Part shown: positions 1 through 8,957 of the stretch, piece after piece | Layout: each line of letters opens with the position of its first letter | How positions within the stretch are numbered: the stretch's first letter is position 1 | Assembly (NCBI GenBank): GCA_024227565.1 | Contig: JAAEUE010000259.1 | Span: forward strand, 1 to 61,585 | Origin: Alphaproteobacteria bacterium | Lineage (GTDB): Bacteria > Pseudomonadota > Alphaproteobacteria > Rhizobiales > CAJQND01 | Length of the DNA: 61,585 bases | Direction of reading: 5' to 3' | Notes under the pieces: generated by a model | The model's database searches: none | What the model was told of the DNA's origin: nothing | What the model saw: the letters and a program-made list of their open reading frames with translations, nothing else | Made by a program: the position numbers and the translations under genes

Positions 1-147
1 GAGGCAGTATGTCCTGAGGCGAGAGTGCTAAGAAGTGAAATAGCTTCGACTGCTTCCCCCATGCTTCCCTCAAATTTCTGCAGCAGCAAAGAAATGCTGT
101 CGCGTCTCTAGTAGGGCAAGTAACTATATGAAAATACGGTGGAAAAT

Positions 148-234
148 TGGTGCCCCTGGCCCGACTCGAACGGGCACGTCCTTACAGACAACAGATTTTG
201 AATCTGTCGCGTCTACCAGTTCCGCCACAGGGGC
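148..234 (-). tRNA. tRNA-Leu (CAA anticodon)
   Basis: Read on the minus strand, the sequence folds as a class II (long variable arm) tRNA. The acceptor 5' strand GCCCCTG pairs with CAGGGGC before the encoded CCA end. The anticodon stem ACAGA/TCTGT encloses the loop TTCAAAA, giving anticodon CAA. The T-arm carries GTTCGAGTC. Length is 87 nt including CCA. No intron or mismatch was noticed. Confidence 0.96.
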
Positions 235-355
235 CCTCAAAAGAGGTGTGCGCGTCATACCTGTGGGCAGGGCACCGCGTCAACCATCTTGCGAACTTCA
301 ACGCCATCATTTTTTCTCCGTGACAAATCAGAAACCAGGGCGCTATCCAGCTTGG

Positions 356-937
356 ATGTTGAGACGCCTCTATGACTGGGTGATGAAACTTGCCGCCCAC
401 CGCAATGCCACCGGCGTGCTGGCCGCGGTTTCCTTCATTGAAAGCTCGGTGTTCCCCATCCCACCGGACGCCTTCCTCATTCCCATGGTGCTGGCCAACC
501 GGGCCAAAGCCTGGTGGTATGCCCTGGTGTGCACCGTGGCCTCCGTGGTGGGGGGGCTTCTTGGCTATGCCATCGGGGCCTTTCTGTACGACACCCTGGG
601 CAGCGCCTTGCTGCAGTTTTACGGCTACCAGGCGCACTTTGAAGAGTTTGCCACCAACTACAACAAAGACGGCGCGCTCTATGTGTTCGGTGCCGGGCTC
701 ACCCCGTTCCCCTACAAAGTGATCACCATCGCCAGCGGCGCCACACAGCTGGCCCTGCCGGTGTTCATTGCGGCCAGTGTGGTGGCGCGCGGCATCCGGT
801 TTTTCGCCGTTGCCGGGCTGCTCTACTACTTCGGCCCGCCCATCAAGACCTTCATCGAGAAGTATCTTGGCCTTTTGACCGTTCTGTTCTTCCTGCTCGT
901 GGTGGCCGGATTTGTGGCCGTCAAATACCTCCTGTGA
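356..937 (+). CDS. YqaA/DedA-family (SNARE-associated type) membrane protein
   Basis: Predicted 193-residue inner-membrane protein of the YqaA branch of the DedA/VTT superfamily. These proteins are thought to act in membrane homeostasis or lipid carrier movement; the exact substrate is unknown. Hydrophobic segments run from about residue 17 to the C-terminus. The family-typical stretch FIESSVFPIPPDAFLIP near residue 25-41 and the Gly-rich, Pro-containing segment FGAGLTPFPYKVITIASG are visible. I start at the ATG at 356. An in-frame upstream ATG at 128 would make the protein read through the tRNA-Leu gene, which is not credible. The neighbour downstream on the same strand is a DsbB-like protein, 48 nt away. 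Confidence 0.85.
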   Translation: MLRRLYDWVMKLAAHRNATGVLAAVSFIESSVFPIPPDAFLIPMVLANRAKAWWYALVCTVASVVGGLLGYAIGAFLYDTLGSALLQFYGYQAHFEEFATNYNKDGALYVFGAGLTPFPYKVITIASGATQLALPVFIAASVVARGIRFFAVAGLLYYFGPPIKTFIEKYLGLLTVLFFLLVVAGFVAVKYLL

Positions 938-985
938 CACCTTGGCCACCTGCGGACGCCGCCCACATTCGCTAAACAGCCGCCT

Positions 986-1489
986 ATGGCAGATGAAATC
1001 GGCAAATTCAGCAGTCCCGCTGCGCTCATAATCCTGGCAATAACCCTCGCAACCATTGCAGGCGCCTGGGCTTTTCAGCTCATCGGCGGCTATATCCCCT
1101 GCCCATTATGTTTGCAGCAGCGCTGGCCCTACTACGCCGTCATCCCCTTGGCCTTCATCCTATTCATGTTTTCGCGCACCGGCGGCGCCATGGGCTTAGT
1201 GCGCGTTGGACTTGTGATATGCGGGCTCATCATGCTGGTGAGCGCCGGCATGGGCGGGCATCATTCGGGCGTTGAATGGGGCTGGTGGGCCGGACCCACC
1301 GAATGCTCGGGCGGGGCAGGGTTGAGCAAAGATAGCGTTTTGCCCGATCTCAGCAACATGACCATCGTGCGGTGCGATGAAGTTCAGTGGCGCTTCATGG
1401 GGCTTTCGTTCGCCGGCTGGAACTTTGTCATCTCGCTGTTCACCGCATTCGTCGCCTTCCGCGGTGCGCGGCGACTGTTGCAGCCCTGA
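986..1489 (+). CDS. Disulfide bond formation protein B (DsbB) family
   Basis: 167-residue integral membrane protein with about four hydrophobic helices. DsbB reoxidises DsbA and passes electrons to quinones. The first periplasmic redox pair is the CPLC motif (C39, C42) in PCPLCLQQR. A second pair, C107 and C130, lies in the long loop between helices 3 and 4, as in the family. Both pairs are present, so a functional thiol oxidase is likely. It sits 48 nt after the YqaA-like gene on the same strand and converges on the polyprenyl synthase gene with only 8 nt between the stop codons. Confidence 0.88.
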   Translation: MADEIGKFSSPAALIILAITLATIAGAWAFQLIGGYIPCPLCLQQRWPYYAVIPLAFILFMFSRTGGAMGLVRVGLVICGLIMLVSAGMGGHHSGVEWGWWAGPTECSGGAGLSKDSVLPDLSNMTIVRCDEVQWRFMGLSFAGWNFVISLFTAFVAFRGARRLLQP

Positions 1490-1497
1490 TTTGGGCC

Positions 1498-2385
1498 TCA
1501 GTTCTTCCGCTCTACGATAAACAAGGCAGCCTCGCGCAGGATCCCGGCCCGGTTGCCGAAGGCATCCAGCGACGCACAGGCCTCATCCACAAGCGCGTGC
1601 GCGCGCTTTTTGGCACCATCCAACCCCAACAGGTCAATGAACGTGGCTTTCCCGGCTTCGGCATCCTTCTGGGTTTGCTTGCCCAGCTGTTCAGGCGTGG
1701 ATTCCTGGTCCAGAATATCGTCGGCAATCTGGAAGGCCAGACCAACCCGGTCTGCATAGACCGAAAGCGCTGAGCGCTCAGCATCCCCCGCCTGGGCCAA
1801 GAGGGCACCGGATTCACACGCAAACCGGAACAAGGCGCCGGTCTTCATGCCCTGAAGAGTTATGATCTCGTCCAGATCGTGGCTTTCGCGGGCTTCCGCT
1901 TCCAAATCGAGCATTTGCCCGCCCACCATTCCAGCCGGCCCGGAGGCAATGGCGAGCTCGCTCACCAGTTTCGACCGCACGACCGGATCAGGATGAGTGT
2001 CCGGATGGGCCAGAATTTCAAAGGCAAAGGTCAACAGGCCGTCCCCGGCAAGAATGGCGGCGGCCTCATCGAAGGCAATGTGGGTGGTGGGCTTGCCGCG
2101 CCGCAGCTCATCGTTGTCCATTGCCGGCAGATCATCGTGCACCAGCGAATAACAATGAATGCATTCCAATGCTGCGCCGGTTCTAAGCGCGTGGGTGTCC
2201 TCAACGTCGAACAGCTTGGCACTCTCGCACACAAGGAAGGGCCGCAGGCGCTTGCCCTGCCCAATCGAGGCATAGCGCATGGCGTCTATGACCCGCTTGG
2301 CGGGCGCGGTGTCCAGTGGCATCAACCGGTCCAGCAGCGCATCAATTTGTTCGGCAGTGTTTGTAAGTTCATCTAGAAAAGGCAT
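1498..2385 (-). CDS. ispA: Short-chain polyprenyl (farnesyl/geranylgeranyl) diphosphate synthase
   Basis: About 295 residues, the usual length of IspA-type farnesyl diphosphate synthases. These condense isopentenyl diphosphate with allylic diphosphates to feed ubiquinone, undecaprenyl and carotenoid synthesis. The first Asp-rich motif DDLPAMDND and the second DDILD are both intact (near residues 84-92 and 222-226), as is the GKRLRP substrate-binding motif. I chose the ATG at 2385 over a TTG two codons earlier. Chain length (C15 or C20) cannot be told from the sequence alone. No dxs gene is adjacent. Confidence 0.9.
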   Translation of the reverse strand: MPFLDELTNTAEQIDALLDRLMPLDTAPAKRVIDAMRYASIGQGKRLRPFLVCESAKLFDVEDTHALRTGAALECIHCYSLVHDDLPAMDNDELRRGKPTTHIAFDEAAAILAGDGLLTFAFEILAHPDTHPDPVVRSKLVSELAIASGPAGMVGGQMLDLEAEARESHDLDEIITLQGMKTGALFRFACESGALLAQAGDAERSALSVYADRVGLAFQIADDILDQESTPEQLGKQTQKDAEAGKATFIDLLGLDGAKKRAHALVDEACASLDAFGNRAGILREAALFIVERKN

Positions 2386-2465
2386 ATGCAAGCAAACTCA
2401 TGTAATGGACAGCTCGGAGACACTAGGCCTTGCATGCAAGGGTGAAGGTCTTTTACGGATCAGGG

Positions 2466-3188
2466 ATGGCACGTTCAACCACAATAGCGCGTTCAACCAC
2501 ACGCAATCTGAGGCGCTGGATACTTCGCGCACTGTTGGGTGTTGTGATCTTGCTGGCGTTGCCCTTCGTCATCGTGCCGGTTTATGCCCTGATCAATCCC
2601 CCCATCACCGTCTTGCAGCTCAGCAAAGCCTGGCAAGGCAACGGCATCCAGAAGAGCTGGGTGGGCCTAAAGCAAATTGCACCCACCCTGCCCGCCGCAG
2701 TGATTGCGTCAGAGGATGCACGGTTTTGCACACACCAGGGCATTGACTGGCAAGTCGTTCAAAAAGTGGTTGAAGACAAATTGGAGAACCCGGACAAAAA
2801 GGTCCGCGGCGCCTCAACGATCACTATGCAGATTGCCAAGAACCTGTTCTTTCCGCCTGCCCGCTCGTGGTTCCGCAAGACCATGGAGGTTCCCCTCGCG
2901 CTTTGGATTGACATAATCTGGACAAAACACCGGCAAATGGAAGTCTACCTGAACATTGTTGAACTGGCTCCGGGCATCTATGGGGCCGGAGCTGCGGCCA
3001 AGCATCATTTCAAGAAATCAGCACGCCGCCTAACCCGCCGTGACGCAGCCCGCCTCACCGCCAGCTTGCCAAATCCGCGAGTTCGCAACGCAGGCAGGCC
3101 AGGCCCCCTCACCCGGCGCATCGCCGCACGCATTGAACGGCGCATGCGGGCAGGCACCGCCAATATCAGTTGCCTGCGCTCCAGCTAA
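2466..3188 (+). CDS. mtgA: Monofunctional peptidoglycan transglycosylase
   Basis: About 240 residues: a single N-terminal membrane anchor (about residues 18-42) followed by a GT51 glycosyltransferase domain without a penicillin-binding domain, as in MtgA. The catalytic motif EDARFCTHQGID starts near residue 83. Later GT51 motifs are present: GASTITMQIAKNLF, then RKTMEVPLALWID and KRQMEVYLN-like text (KHRQMEVYLNIVE). It polymerises lipid II into glycan strands at the periplasmic face. The start at 2466 is preferred over an upstream ATG at 2430, because it leaves a basic N-terminus directly before the anchor. Confidence 0.92.
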   Translation: MARSTTIARSTTRNLRRWILRALLGVVILLALPFVIVPVYALINPPITVLQLSKAWQGNGIQKSWVGLKQIAPTLPAAVIASEDARFCTHQGIDWQVVQKVVEDKLENPDKKVRGASTITMQIAKNLFFPPARSWFRKTMEVPLALWIDIIWTKHRQMEVYLNIVELAPGIYGAGAAAKHHFKKSARRLTRRDAARLTASLPNPRVRNAGRPGPLTRRIAARIERRMRAGTANISCLRSS

Positions 3189-3221
3189 GCTCATTGCCTA
3201 AAACCAAGACGGACCCGACAC

Positions 3222-3947
3222 ATGAACACCGTAGCCCAATCCTTCACTGACCACCTCTGCTCAGAGCTTGACAGCCAACAAGACAAAGAACCCATGCTTG
3301 CCCGGTTCATCGCCGAACTGAAGACCATCGACTGCACCCAGGTACAATCATTACCGCCTCTGCCTGAACCGCCCACTGTTACGGCACATCTGGAAAGCAC
3401 GCTCTCTGCCATGGCCTGCGGTCCCGAACTCGCCAACGCAGCCCGGTCTTTGGCGAGCGCAGCCAGATGGAATCAGCTCTTTGAGGGCGAAGGCATTGAA
3501 CCAACCCTGGCCCAAGGCCTGGTGGCCGGGCAATTGGCAGGACAGGTTGGCCTGGTTCGTTCAGACACCATCCGGGCCGGTTTGTTTTTGCTGGCGCCGC
3601 ACCTGCATTATCCGCTGCACCAGCATGGCGCGCTTGAGCTCTATTATGTGGTGTCAGGTCAATTGACCCTGCAATACGGCACAACAACCAAGCCCTTCCA
3701 GGTGTCGCCCGGCGAAGCCTCGGTGACCCCCAGCAACAAGGTGCATTCGCTCACCACGCATGAAGCGCCCTGCCTGGTGGTCTATGCCTGGGTGGGCGAA
3801 GTGGAATCGCCAAACTGGTGGTGGGTGCCGGGCGCGAACGGCGACTGGGACCGGGTGTGCTGGGAGCGCCAGGCGGATGCAAAATGGATCCAAACCCGCA
3901 GCGAGCCGGTGACGCAAGCCACCCTTGAAGAGGCCGGCGAGACCTAG
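3222..3947 (+). CDS. DMSP lyase-family cupin (DddL/DddQ type)
   Basis: 241 residues. An N-terminal helical part (about 1-110) is followed by a cupin. The core reads YPLHQHGALELYYVVSG (residues 130-146). In DddQ of Ruegeria the catalytic/metal pattern is Y-x2-H-x-H-x3-E-x-Y plus a distal His. Here Y130, H133, H135, E139, Y141 and H175 fit it exactly. Such enzymes cleave dimethylsulfoniopropionate to dimethyl sulfide and acrylate in the cytoplasm. The length and long N-terminal part are closer to DddL than to DddQ. It appears monocistronic, 33 nt after mtgA and convergent with the acyltransferase gene. Family assignment is firm; the true substrate is inferred, because some family members act slowly on DMSP. 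Confidence 0.8.
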   Translation: MNTVAQSFTDHLCSELDSQQDKEPMLARFIAELKTIDCTQVQSLPPLPEPPTVTAHLESTLSAMACGPELANAARSLASAARWNQLFEGEGIEPTLAQGLVAGQLAGQVGLVRSDTIRAGLFLLAPHLHYPLHQHGALELYYVVSGQLTLQYGTTTKPFQVSPGEASVTPSNKVHSLTTHEAPCLVVYAWVGEVESPNWWWVPGANGDWDRVCWERQADAKWIQTRSEPVTQATLEEAGET

Positions 3948-3988
3948 GGTTCGCGCCCGGCCCAACAAAATCTCAATAGGATAACCGG

Positions 3989-5413
3989 CTATTTCCGTTC
4001 CAGAAACTGACTGAGTGCGTTTGCATTGTAGACTGCCAGCGCTCGCTTTTTTGCGTTCAGGTGGAATAAGCCGTCCTGGTTTTTCAGAATGATGCGCCGA
4101 GAGGTCGCAAGCTTCAGGGCATGTTCCAGGGTCGCAGTTTCTTTGTCGCCAACCAGCACGACGTGACAGCCACCTTGTTTCAATTCAGTGCAAAGCGCGT
4201 TGAAACGGGTCCCCAGTTCGGTGCGGTCAATCACGAGCGAGGGGTCTTCAAACCAAATCCGGCAAAGCACGGCCACCGGAGTTGCGGGAACAAGGGTGGT
4301 GAGTTCTGCAATCAATCTTGAGCCAAGTTTGGAAACCCATGCAAAACGTTGCTCGCGGTTTAGCTCACGCCACGTGACATCGGACTCTTTCAGCCATGCG
4401 GCAAACGAAATGGGTTTTCCGAATTTTGCGCACGCATACCCAAACGGCCGGCGCCCAAACAGCATTTCCCAGACGACACGGATCGAAAATTGCGCCCCTT
4501 GAAGCAAAACGTACTTCCTGCCCTTGGCACGAAATTCCTCAGAAGAGAACCTCTGCAGGTTCTCGTCTTCAGGTATGCGGTCGTAGTTTATGCCGACAGG
4601 CATGAAGATCAGGTCAGGCGTGTGCCTCACATCGAAATGCTCTGTTACGTAACTGAGCAATCCCAGCTTGGCGGTCCCTACGCGGCCATCAGGCGAAAGT
4701 TGCCCCTCGAGAAATACCGCATGGGGAACACGCGCCTCCGTTGCCAGTTGCACGTAGCGTTTCAACATTAGCCGATAGAGGGGATCACCGGAGTCGCGGC
4801 GCACGAAGTACCCCCCAGCCATCCGCATCAGCGGCTGAATTGGCCAAACGCGCGACCACTCGCCAACACCGAACGAGAGCACCGTTCGGCCAACCGTCAG
4901 GTAGTTCACAACGGCATAGTCAATGTTGCTACGGTGGTGAATGATAAACACGACCGCCGCCTTGTCACTGACGTCTGCCATGCTGGCTTTATCTTCAAAC
5001 GCCACCCGAAACTTGTAGAGGGAACGCAGACACCGCCGTGCCATCCCGAAGCCAATGCGAAAATAGAAATACGGATTGAAGGCCGGCACGATGTCCCAGG
5101 CGATGCGCCAGGCTTCACGCTGGGTTTTTTCCACCGAATCGCCTCGATCGCTGGCGATTTCCTCGATCCCCGCCTCAACAGCCCGGTCACGGAGCAGACG
5201 ATCCGCCAGAACCCGTCGCCTCGACAGGCTAAACGGGGACAAATGAAGTTGCAGGAGCGGATTGATTTTCTCAACCACCTTGCGGGTCCGTGCGCCCCAA
5301 AAGCGGGCCCACAAGGGAAAGACAACCACCCGAAACAACACCAAGACCGCGCAAAGAGAAAGGACGAGAAAGAGCCAGACCGGAACTGTGACGCTGCTGG
5401 TCACTTTTTGCAC
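3989..5413 (-). CDS. PlsB-like glycerol-3-phosphate/lysophospholipid acyltransferase
   Basis: 474 residues with an N-terminal hydrophobic segment (about 10-38). The acyltransferase motif I is HRSNID (H160...D165), the HX4D catalytic pair. Motif III is FLEGQLSPDGR near residue 235. The arrangement resembles the catalytic half of PlsB-type enzymes more than the short PlsC family. It would acylate glycerol-3-phosphate or a related lysolipid at the inner membrane. It is shorter than Escherichia coli PlsB (about 800 residues) and lacks its N-terminal part, which is common in alphaproteobacteria. The alpha/beta hydrolase gene lies immediately upstream on the same strand, 19 nt away. Confidence 0.75.
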   Translation of the reverse strand: MQKVTSSVTVPVWLFLVLSLCAVLVLFRVVVFPLWARFWGARTRKVVEKINPLLQLHLSPFSLSRRRVLADRLLRDRAVEAGIEEIASDRGDSVEKTQREAWRIAWDIVPAFNPYFYFRIGFGMARRCLRSLYKFRVAFEDKASMADVSDKAAVVFIIHHRSNIDYAVVNYLTVGRTVLSFGVGEWSRVWPIQPLMRMAGGYFVRRDSGDPLYRLMLKRYVQLATEARVPHAVFLEGQLSPDGRVGTAKLGLLSYVTEHFDVRHTPDLIFMPVGINYDRIPEDENLQRFSSEEFRAKGRKYVLLQGAQFSIRVVWEMLFGRRPFGYACAKFGKPISFAAWLKESDVTWRELNREQRFAWVSKLGSRLIAELTTLVPATPVAVLCRIWFEDPSLVIDRTELGTRFNALCTELKQGGCHVVLVGDKETATLEHALKLATSRRIILKNQDGLFHLNAKKRALAVYNANALSQFLERK

Positions 5414-5432
5414 TCCTCTCGCGCCGTGCAGA

Positions 5433-6878
5433 TCACCGCGTCATTATTTCGCCCATCCGGCGCACCGGACCCGGGTCGCGGATCATCGTCATCGGCACTG
5501 AAAAATGGCCCCGCCGCCAGATGAACCGATTTTCCTGCGGCACTTTCCAGGCATCCAGCAGGCCAAGACCGCTTTCGAACGGGGTCACATGATCGCGGCT
5601 GCCGAGCACCGAGACAATGCGATCTGGGTTCATGACCGGCATACTGTCCCAGTCTGGATCCAGAACAGGCATGTATTTTCCGGCTGTTTCTGCGCTCCAG
5701 CCCTTTTCAATCATGGCCTCGCGCGATTTCCAGACTTTTGCCAAAGCGCCGTTGAGCAAAGCGTCTTGCTGATATCCGCTGTGGGTGATCAACAACATCG
5801 CCTCGGGCCGCAAACGTTCAGGCCAGTTCCGCGCCACATCGGCGCATAGCAATGCCATCTGCGCACCCAGGCTCGAGCCCCCGATGGCAACCCGGCCAGT
5901 ACTGGTCTTGCGCGCCCAGTCGATCAGCACCGTCCATTCACGCAAGGCGCCCGTAAACGCATAGAGCGGCCCAAAAGGCGCCGTTCCAACGATGGTTTCT
6001 CCTGAATACCGGCCCGCCGGCCTTCGCCGGCCATGCCAGGGCGCCTCGGGGCGAATGACGCGAATTCCCATCCGGCACAGCTCGTTAACTTCGTCCACCA
6101 GGCCATGCCACAGATCGAACTCGACACAAATGCCGTGGCCAAAGATGAGCGTTGGCGGATTTTCCACACCTTCCGGCTCGTAGACGCGGGCATAAACAAC
6201 GTCACCGAGTTGCGCCGACGGAGAATTGAAGCGCAACCAATAGTTTGTGCCAACCGCGCCGGGCACCCGTCTCGACACTTCGATTTCGGGCATCGGATCT
6301 GGCGCAGAAAACAACCGATCCCGGTCCTTCAGCGCAGCTCCATAAGCGGCCTCCACCGCGTCAGGAGAAGGAGGTTCGGAATGTACGATCGGAACCGGGT
6401 GTTTAAGGAGAAAGCGGAACTTCCTTCGGGTCGTGTTCAAGACATGATGACGGTCGCGCCTGGCGGTCTCAATGGCCACAAGCTCTTCAGGAGCGCGGTG
6501 CTGGGGACCGAAAAACGAATGTTCCCACGCCGCGTCGACAGCAGCGGCTGTGGCCCGCGCTGCCTCGGTGGGAAACAATGCGCTCTGCAACTTGTCTAGA
6601 TCGATCCCGCCAACATCCAGCGGAACCTCGGCCAAAAAGCGCTCCGGCACCCCACCTGAAACCGTGGCCGCCGCCCACATCCTGGACAAGGGGAAAAAGT
6701 AATGCGTGAGCGTCCACAAGGACAAACGATCAAAATAGGGGTACGCGAGCAGCAGGCCCATGGCACCTCGGACACGGCTCGCGACCGCATCTTCGGGCCG
6801 AAGGCGCGGATGCCACTCTGGGTCTTTCAGGGAACTTGGCCGATTCTCCATCGGCGCTGGCTCCCTACGCGTCAACAT
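5433..6878 (-). CDS. Alpha/beta hydrolase (ABHD18-like)
   Basis: About 481 residues from the ATG at 6878; starts at 6851 or 6950 are also possible. The nucleophile elbow GGSSLGAQ (G-x-S-x-G) and the oxyanion region LIFGHGICVEFD are visible. A C-terminal GSRDHVTPFESG segment supplies the likely acid, and RRGHFS the likely His. The large N-terminal extension before the hydrolase core recalls the ABHD18/DUF2048-type group. The substrate is unknown; an ester or lipid is likely given the adjacent downstream acyltransferase gene on the same strand (19-nt gap). No signal peptide is evident, so a cytoplasmic enzyme is expected. Confidence 0.65.
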   Translation of the reverse strand: MLTRREPAPMENRPSSLKDPEWHPRLRPEDAVASRVRGAMGLLLAYPYFDRLSLWTLTHYFFPLSRMWAAATVSGGVPERFLAEVPLDVGGIDLDKLQSALFPTEAARATAAAVDAAWEHSFFGPQHRAPEELVAIETARRDRHHVLNTTRRKFRFLLKHPVPIVHSEPPSPDAVEAAYGAALKDRDRLFSAPDPMPEIEVSRRVPGAVGTNYWLRFNSPSAQLGDVVYARVYEPEGVENPPTLIFGHGICVEFDLWHGLVDEVNELCRMGIRVIRPEAPWHGRRRPAGRYSGETIVGTAPFGPLYAFTGALREWTVLIDWARKTSTGRVAIGGSSLGAQMALLCADVARNWPERLRPEAMLLITHSGYQQDALLNGALAKVWKSREAMIEKGWSAETAGKYMPVLDPDWDSMPVMNPDRIVSVLGSRDHVTPFESGLGLLDAWKVPQENRFIWRRGHFSVPMTMIRDPGPVRRMGEIMTR

Positions 6879-6975
6879 ATCAAGGTTCCTGAAATGAGAT
6901 CCGATTGGCGATCGCTCATTATTACGCGAATCCTCAGGAATGCGCCACAAGCATTGGGCTCACTGAAGTCAGCGT

Positions 6976-7752
6976 CTAGTCCGGTTCGCCAAACAGAATT
7001 GCCGCCAATTTGTCCGCCGCGTTCCGCAGGGTCACGACATGCTCTTCAGCCTGTTCCAATGTTATGCGCTGTTTGGGGGCATGAAAGGCGAGTGCTGCAA
7101 ACAAGGCCTGGTTCTGATCGATTATCGGCACCGAAACCGCAATAAGGTTGTCGATGAACTCTTCATTGTCACGTGAGAACCCACGCTTGCGGGTTGCCTC
7201 CAGCTCGCGTTTTAAATCGTCAACATTCTCAATGGTGTTGCGGGCGAACTGCTCCAGTTTCAACGTGGAGAGCAACTTGTCCAGCTGGACGTCCTCCAGC
7301 GTGCTGAGAAACAGCTTGCCGCTGGCCGTGCAGTGAAACGGCACGCTGGAGCCCACTGGCAGCTGAAAGCGCATGGGCCAGTGGGTCTCGACCCGGTCCA
7401 CATACACCATGCCGTTTTCTTCCGGCACCGACAGGTTGCAGGTTTCGCCGATGGCCTCCGACACGTCCCGCAAAATCGCATGCCGGGCGATATGGATGCG
7501 CGAGGAAGTCATGATCCCCGCAGATATGAGCCGCAGGCGCCGGGCTGGGCGCAGCCGTTTCACATCAACATCCCGGGTCAGAAATCCTTGCTGCAAAAGC
7601 GTGGTGCAAAGCCGGTGAATGGTTGGCTTGGGAAGTTGAAGATGTTCGTTAATCTCGGTCGGCGTCAACGGCTTACCGGCTTTGGCAAGCACCTCGATTA
7701 TGGTGAGAGCCCTGAGATTGGGCGCTATCTTGTCATCATCCCTGATTTTCAC
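6976..7752 (-). CDS. IclR-family transcriptional regulator
   Basis: 258 residues. An N-terminal winged helix-turn-helix (about residues 12-75) contains LTPTEINEHLQLPKPTIHRL, followed by an IclR effector domain with the RFQLPVGSSVPFHCTASGK signature. IclR proteins sense small carboxylates or aromatics and repress or activate adjacent catabolic genes. It reads away from the TerC and TRAP genes across a 327-nt intergenic stretch that carries short palindromes. Its target cannot be read from sequence. The TRAP transporter 1.2 kb away on the other strand is one candidate. Confidence 0.88.
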   Translation of the reverse strand: MKIRDDDKIAPNLRALTIIEVLAKAGKPLTPTEINEHLQLPKPTIHRLCTTLLQQGFLTRDVDVKRLRPARRLRLISAGIMTSSRIHIARHAILRDVSEAIGETCNLSVPEENGMVYVDRVETHWPMRFQLPVGSSVPFHCTASGKLFLSTLEDVQLDKLLSTLKLEQFARNTIENVDDLKRELEATRKRGFSRDNEEFIDNLIAVSVPIIDQNQALFAALAFHAPKQRITLEQAEEHVVTLRNAADKLAAILFGEPD

Positions 7753-8079
7753 CGCAGAAGCTTTCCCTTATGGCGATCCACAATGAGGGATCCGCCTGAT
7801 ACTGATGATGCTCATTCATCCGGCCTGCATCAGCCGAAACATTAACACGTTGATTTTTGAGACTACTGGTCTTATTTTATGAAATCAAGATATGGCCGGA
7901 TTAACCGGCAGAGGGAGATGTGAACAGCGTGGTGCCCGGCCCCCAAATTTTGGGAACAAGAACTTGCAGCAGGTCTACTGGGGCGGCCAAGCAAAATAGT
8001 GTACTGGGTCCTGTAGTGACCCCTCATCTGCAATCACACGCATTGACTAACCGGCTTCACGTACTGAGACCTTCCGAAC
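7753..8079. promoter_or_regulatory. Divergent IclR/TerC intergenic region with palindromes
   Basis: This 327-nt gap holds no credible gene. I see TTGATTT (7850-7856) facing AAATCAA (7882-7888), a 13-nt palindrome CCCAAATTTTGGG at 7942-7954, and GGGTC/GACCC around 8006-8022. They are plausible operators or short hairpins, but none is tied to a regulator by sequence alone. I did not find a convincing yybP-ykoY manganese riboswitch in front of the TerC-family gene. Confidence 0.3.
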
Positions 8080-8703
8080 ATGGTAGAAACCCTCCTGAAC
8101 TTTTCGTCGATCATTCTGGCCGATATCGTCTTGTCGGGCGACAACGCGCTGATCATCGGCATGGCGGCCGCTTCGCTTTCGCCCGAACTGCGAAAGAAGG
8201 CGATCCTGTTCGGGATGATCATGGCAGCAGTGCTGCGCATCATCTTTGCGATCTTCGCAACCTATCTTTTGGCCATCAAGGGCCTTTTGTTCATCGGCGG
8301 CCTGCTTCTGCTCTGGGTCTCGTGGCGTCTGTTCAACGACATTCGCGAGGACATGGCCAAGCGGGCGACCGAAGCTCAGGAAGACATAGAGGACGGTGGC
8401 TACCAGGGCCCGCCCCGGCGCACGCTGCTCTCAGCTTTAATCTCGATCACCGTGGCGGATGTGTCCATGTCGATCGACAATGTGCTGGCGGTCGCCGCGA
8501 TAGCGCGCGACAACATCACGCTTCTGGTGTTCGGCCTGGCGCTGGCCATCTTGCTGATGGCATTTGCCGCCGCCATGATCGTCAAGCTGATGACACGGTT
8601 TCCGTGGATTTCCTGGCTCGGATTGGTGGTGTTGCTGTACGTTTCAGGCCGCATGTTGTGGGAAGGTTGGCCCGAGGTCGCGGTGCTTGCCGGGCTGGCG
8701 TGA
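8080..8703 (+). CDS. TerC-family integral membrane protein (YjbE type)
   Basis: 207 residues with about six to seven hydrophobic helices. Two conserved acidic motifs face each other in the two halves: LADIVLSGDNALII near residues 13-26 and ITVADVSMSIDNVLAVA near residues 123-140. These Asp-containing half-motifs define the TerC/YceF/YjbE family, whose members are linked to manganese efflux or metal loading of exported proteins. It is followed by 254 nt without a gene before the TRAP binding protein. Direct metal specificity cannot be inferred. Confidence 0.88.
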   Translation: MVETLLNFSSIILADIVLSGDNALIIGMAAASLSPELRKKAILFGMIMAAVLRIIFAIFATYLLAIKGLLFIGGLLLLWVSWRLFNDIREDMAKRATEAQEDIEDGGYQGPPRRTLLSALISITVADVSMSIDNVLAVAAIARDNITLLVFGLALAILLMAFAAAMIVKLMTRFPWISWLGLVVLLYVSGRMLWEGWPEVAVLAGLA

Positions 8704-8879
8704 CTATGACACAACCTAAGTCAAGCTTGCGCCGACAAGCAAAGAAGAAGGGCTATAGCCTCAGCGTTTTTCTGGGAGACGAACCGGTTTCGCAACAGCG
8801 GACCCCCAGTATGATCCCATTCGTTAGAACCTGTTCAAACAGAATTGTCCTGCATCCTATTCAGGGGTTTTGTTTGCCT

Positions 8880-8900
8880 GGTCACTTGCGTGGTGTGACC
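8880..8900. promoter_or_regulatory. Inverted repeat upstream of TRAP binding-protein gene
   Basis: GGTCAC (8880-8885) faces GTGACC (8895-8900), spaced by 9 nt, 57 nt upstream of the dctP start. It may be an operator for the TRAP operon, but it is a short repeat and could be chance. The rest of the 8704-8957 gap has no gene that I can support. Confidence 0.25.
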
Positions 8901-8957
8901 GGATTTACGGGCTCTGCACTCAACCTATGACTGCGCATTTTGGGAGGACTAGTCCAA

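Noticed and set aside
128..355. Upstream 76-codon extension of the YqaA-like gene
   Set aside because: It would translate the antisense of the tRNA-Leu gene, and the family protein begins at 356.
182..949. Long minus-strand frame over the YqaA-like gene
   Set aside because: Antisense shadow of a conserved membrane protein; His/Gly/Gln-rich composition typical of GC-rich antisense frames.
7920..8930. 336-codon frame over the TerC gene
   Set aside because: Shifted-frame shadow of TerC with no family features.
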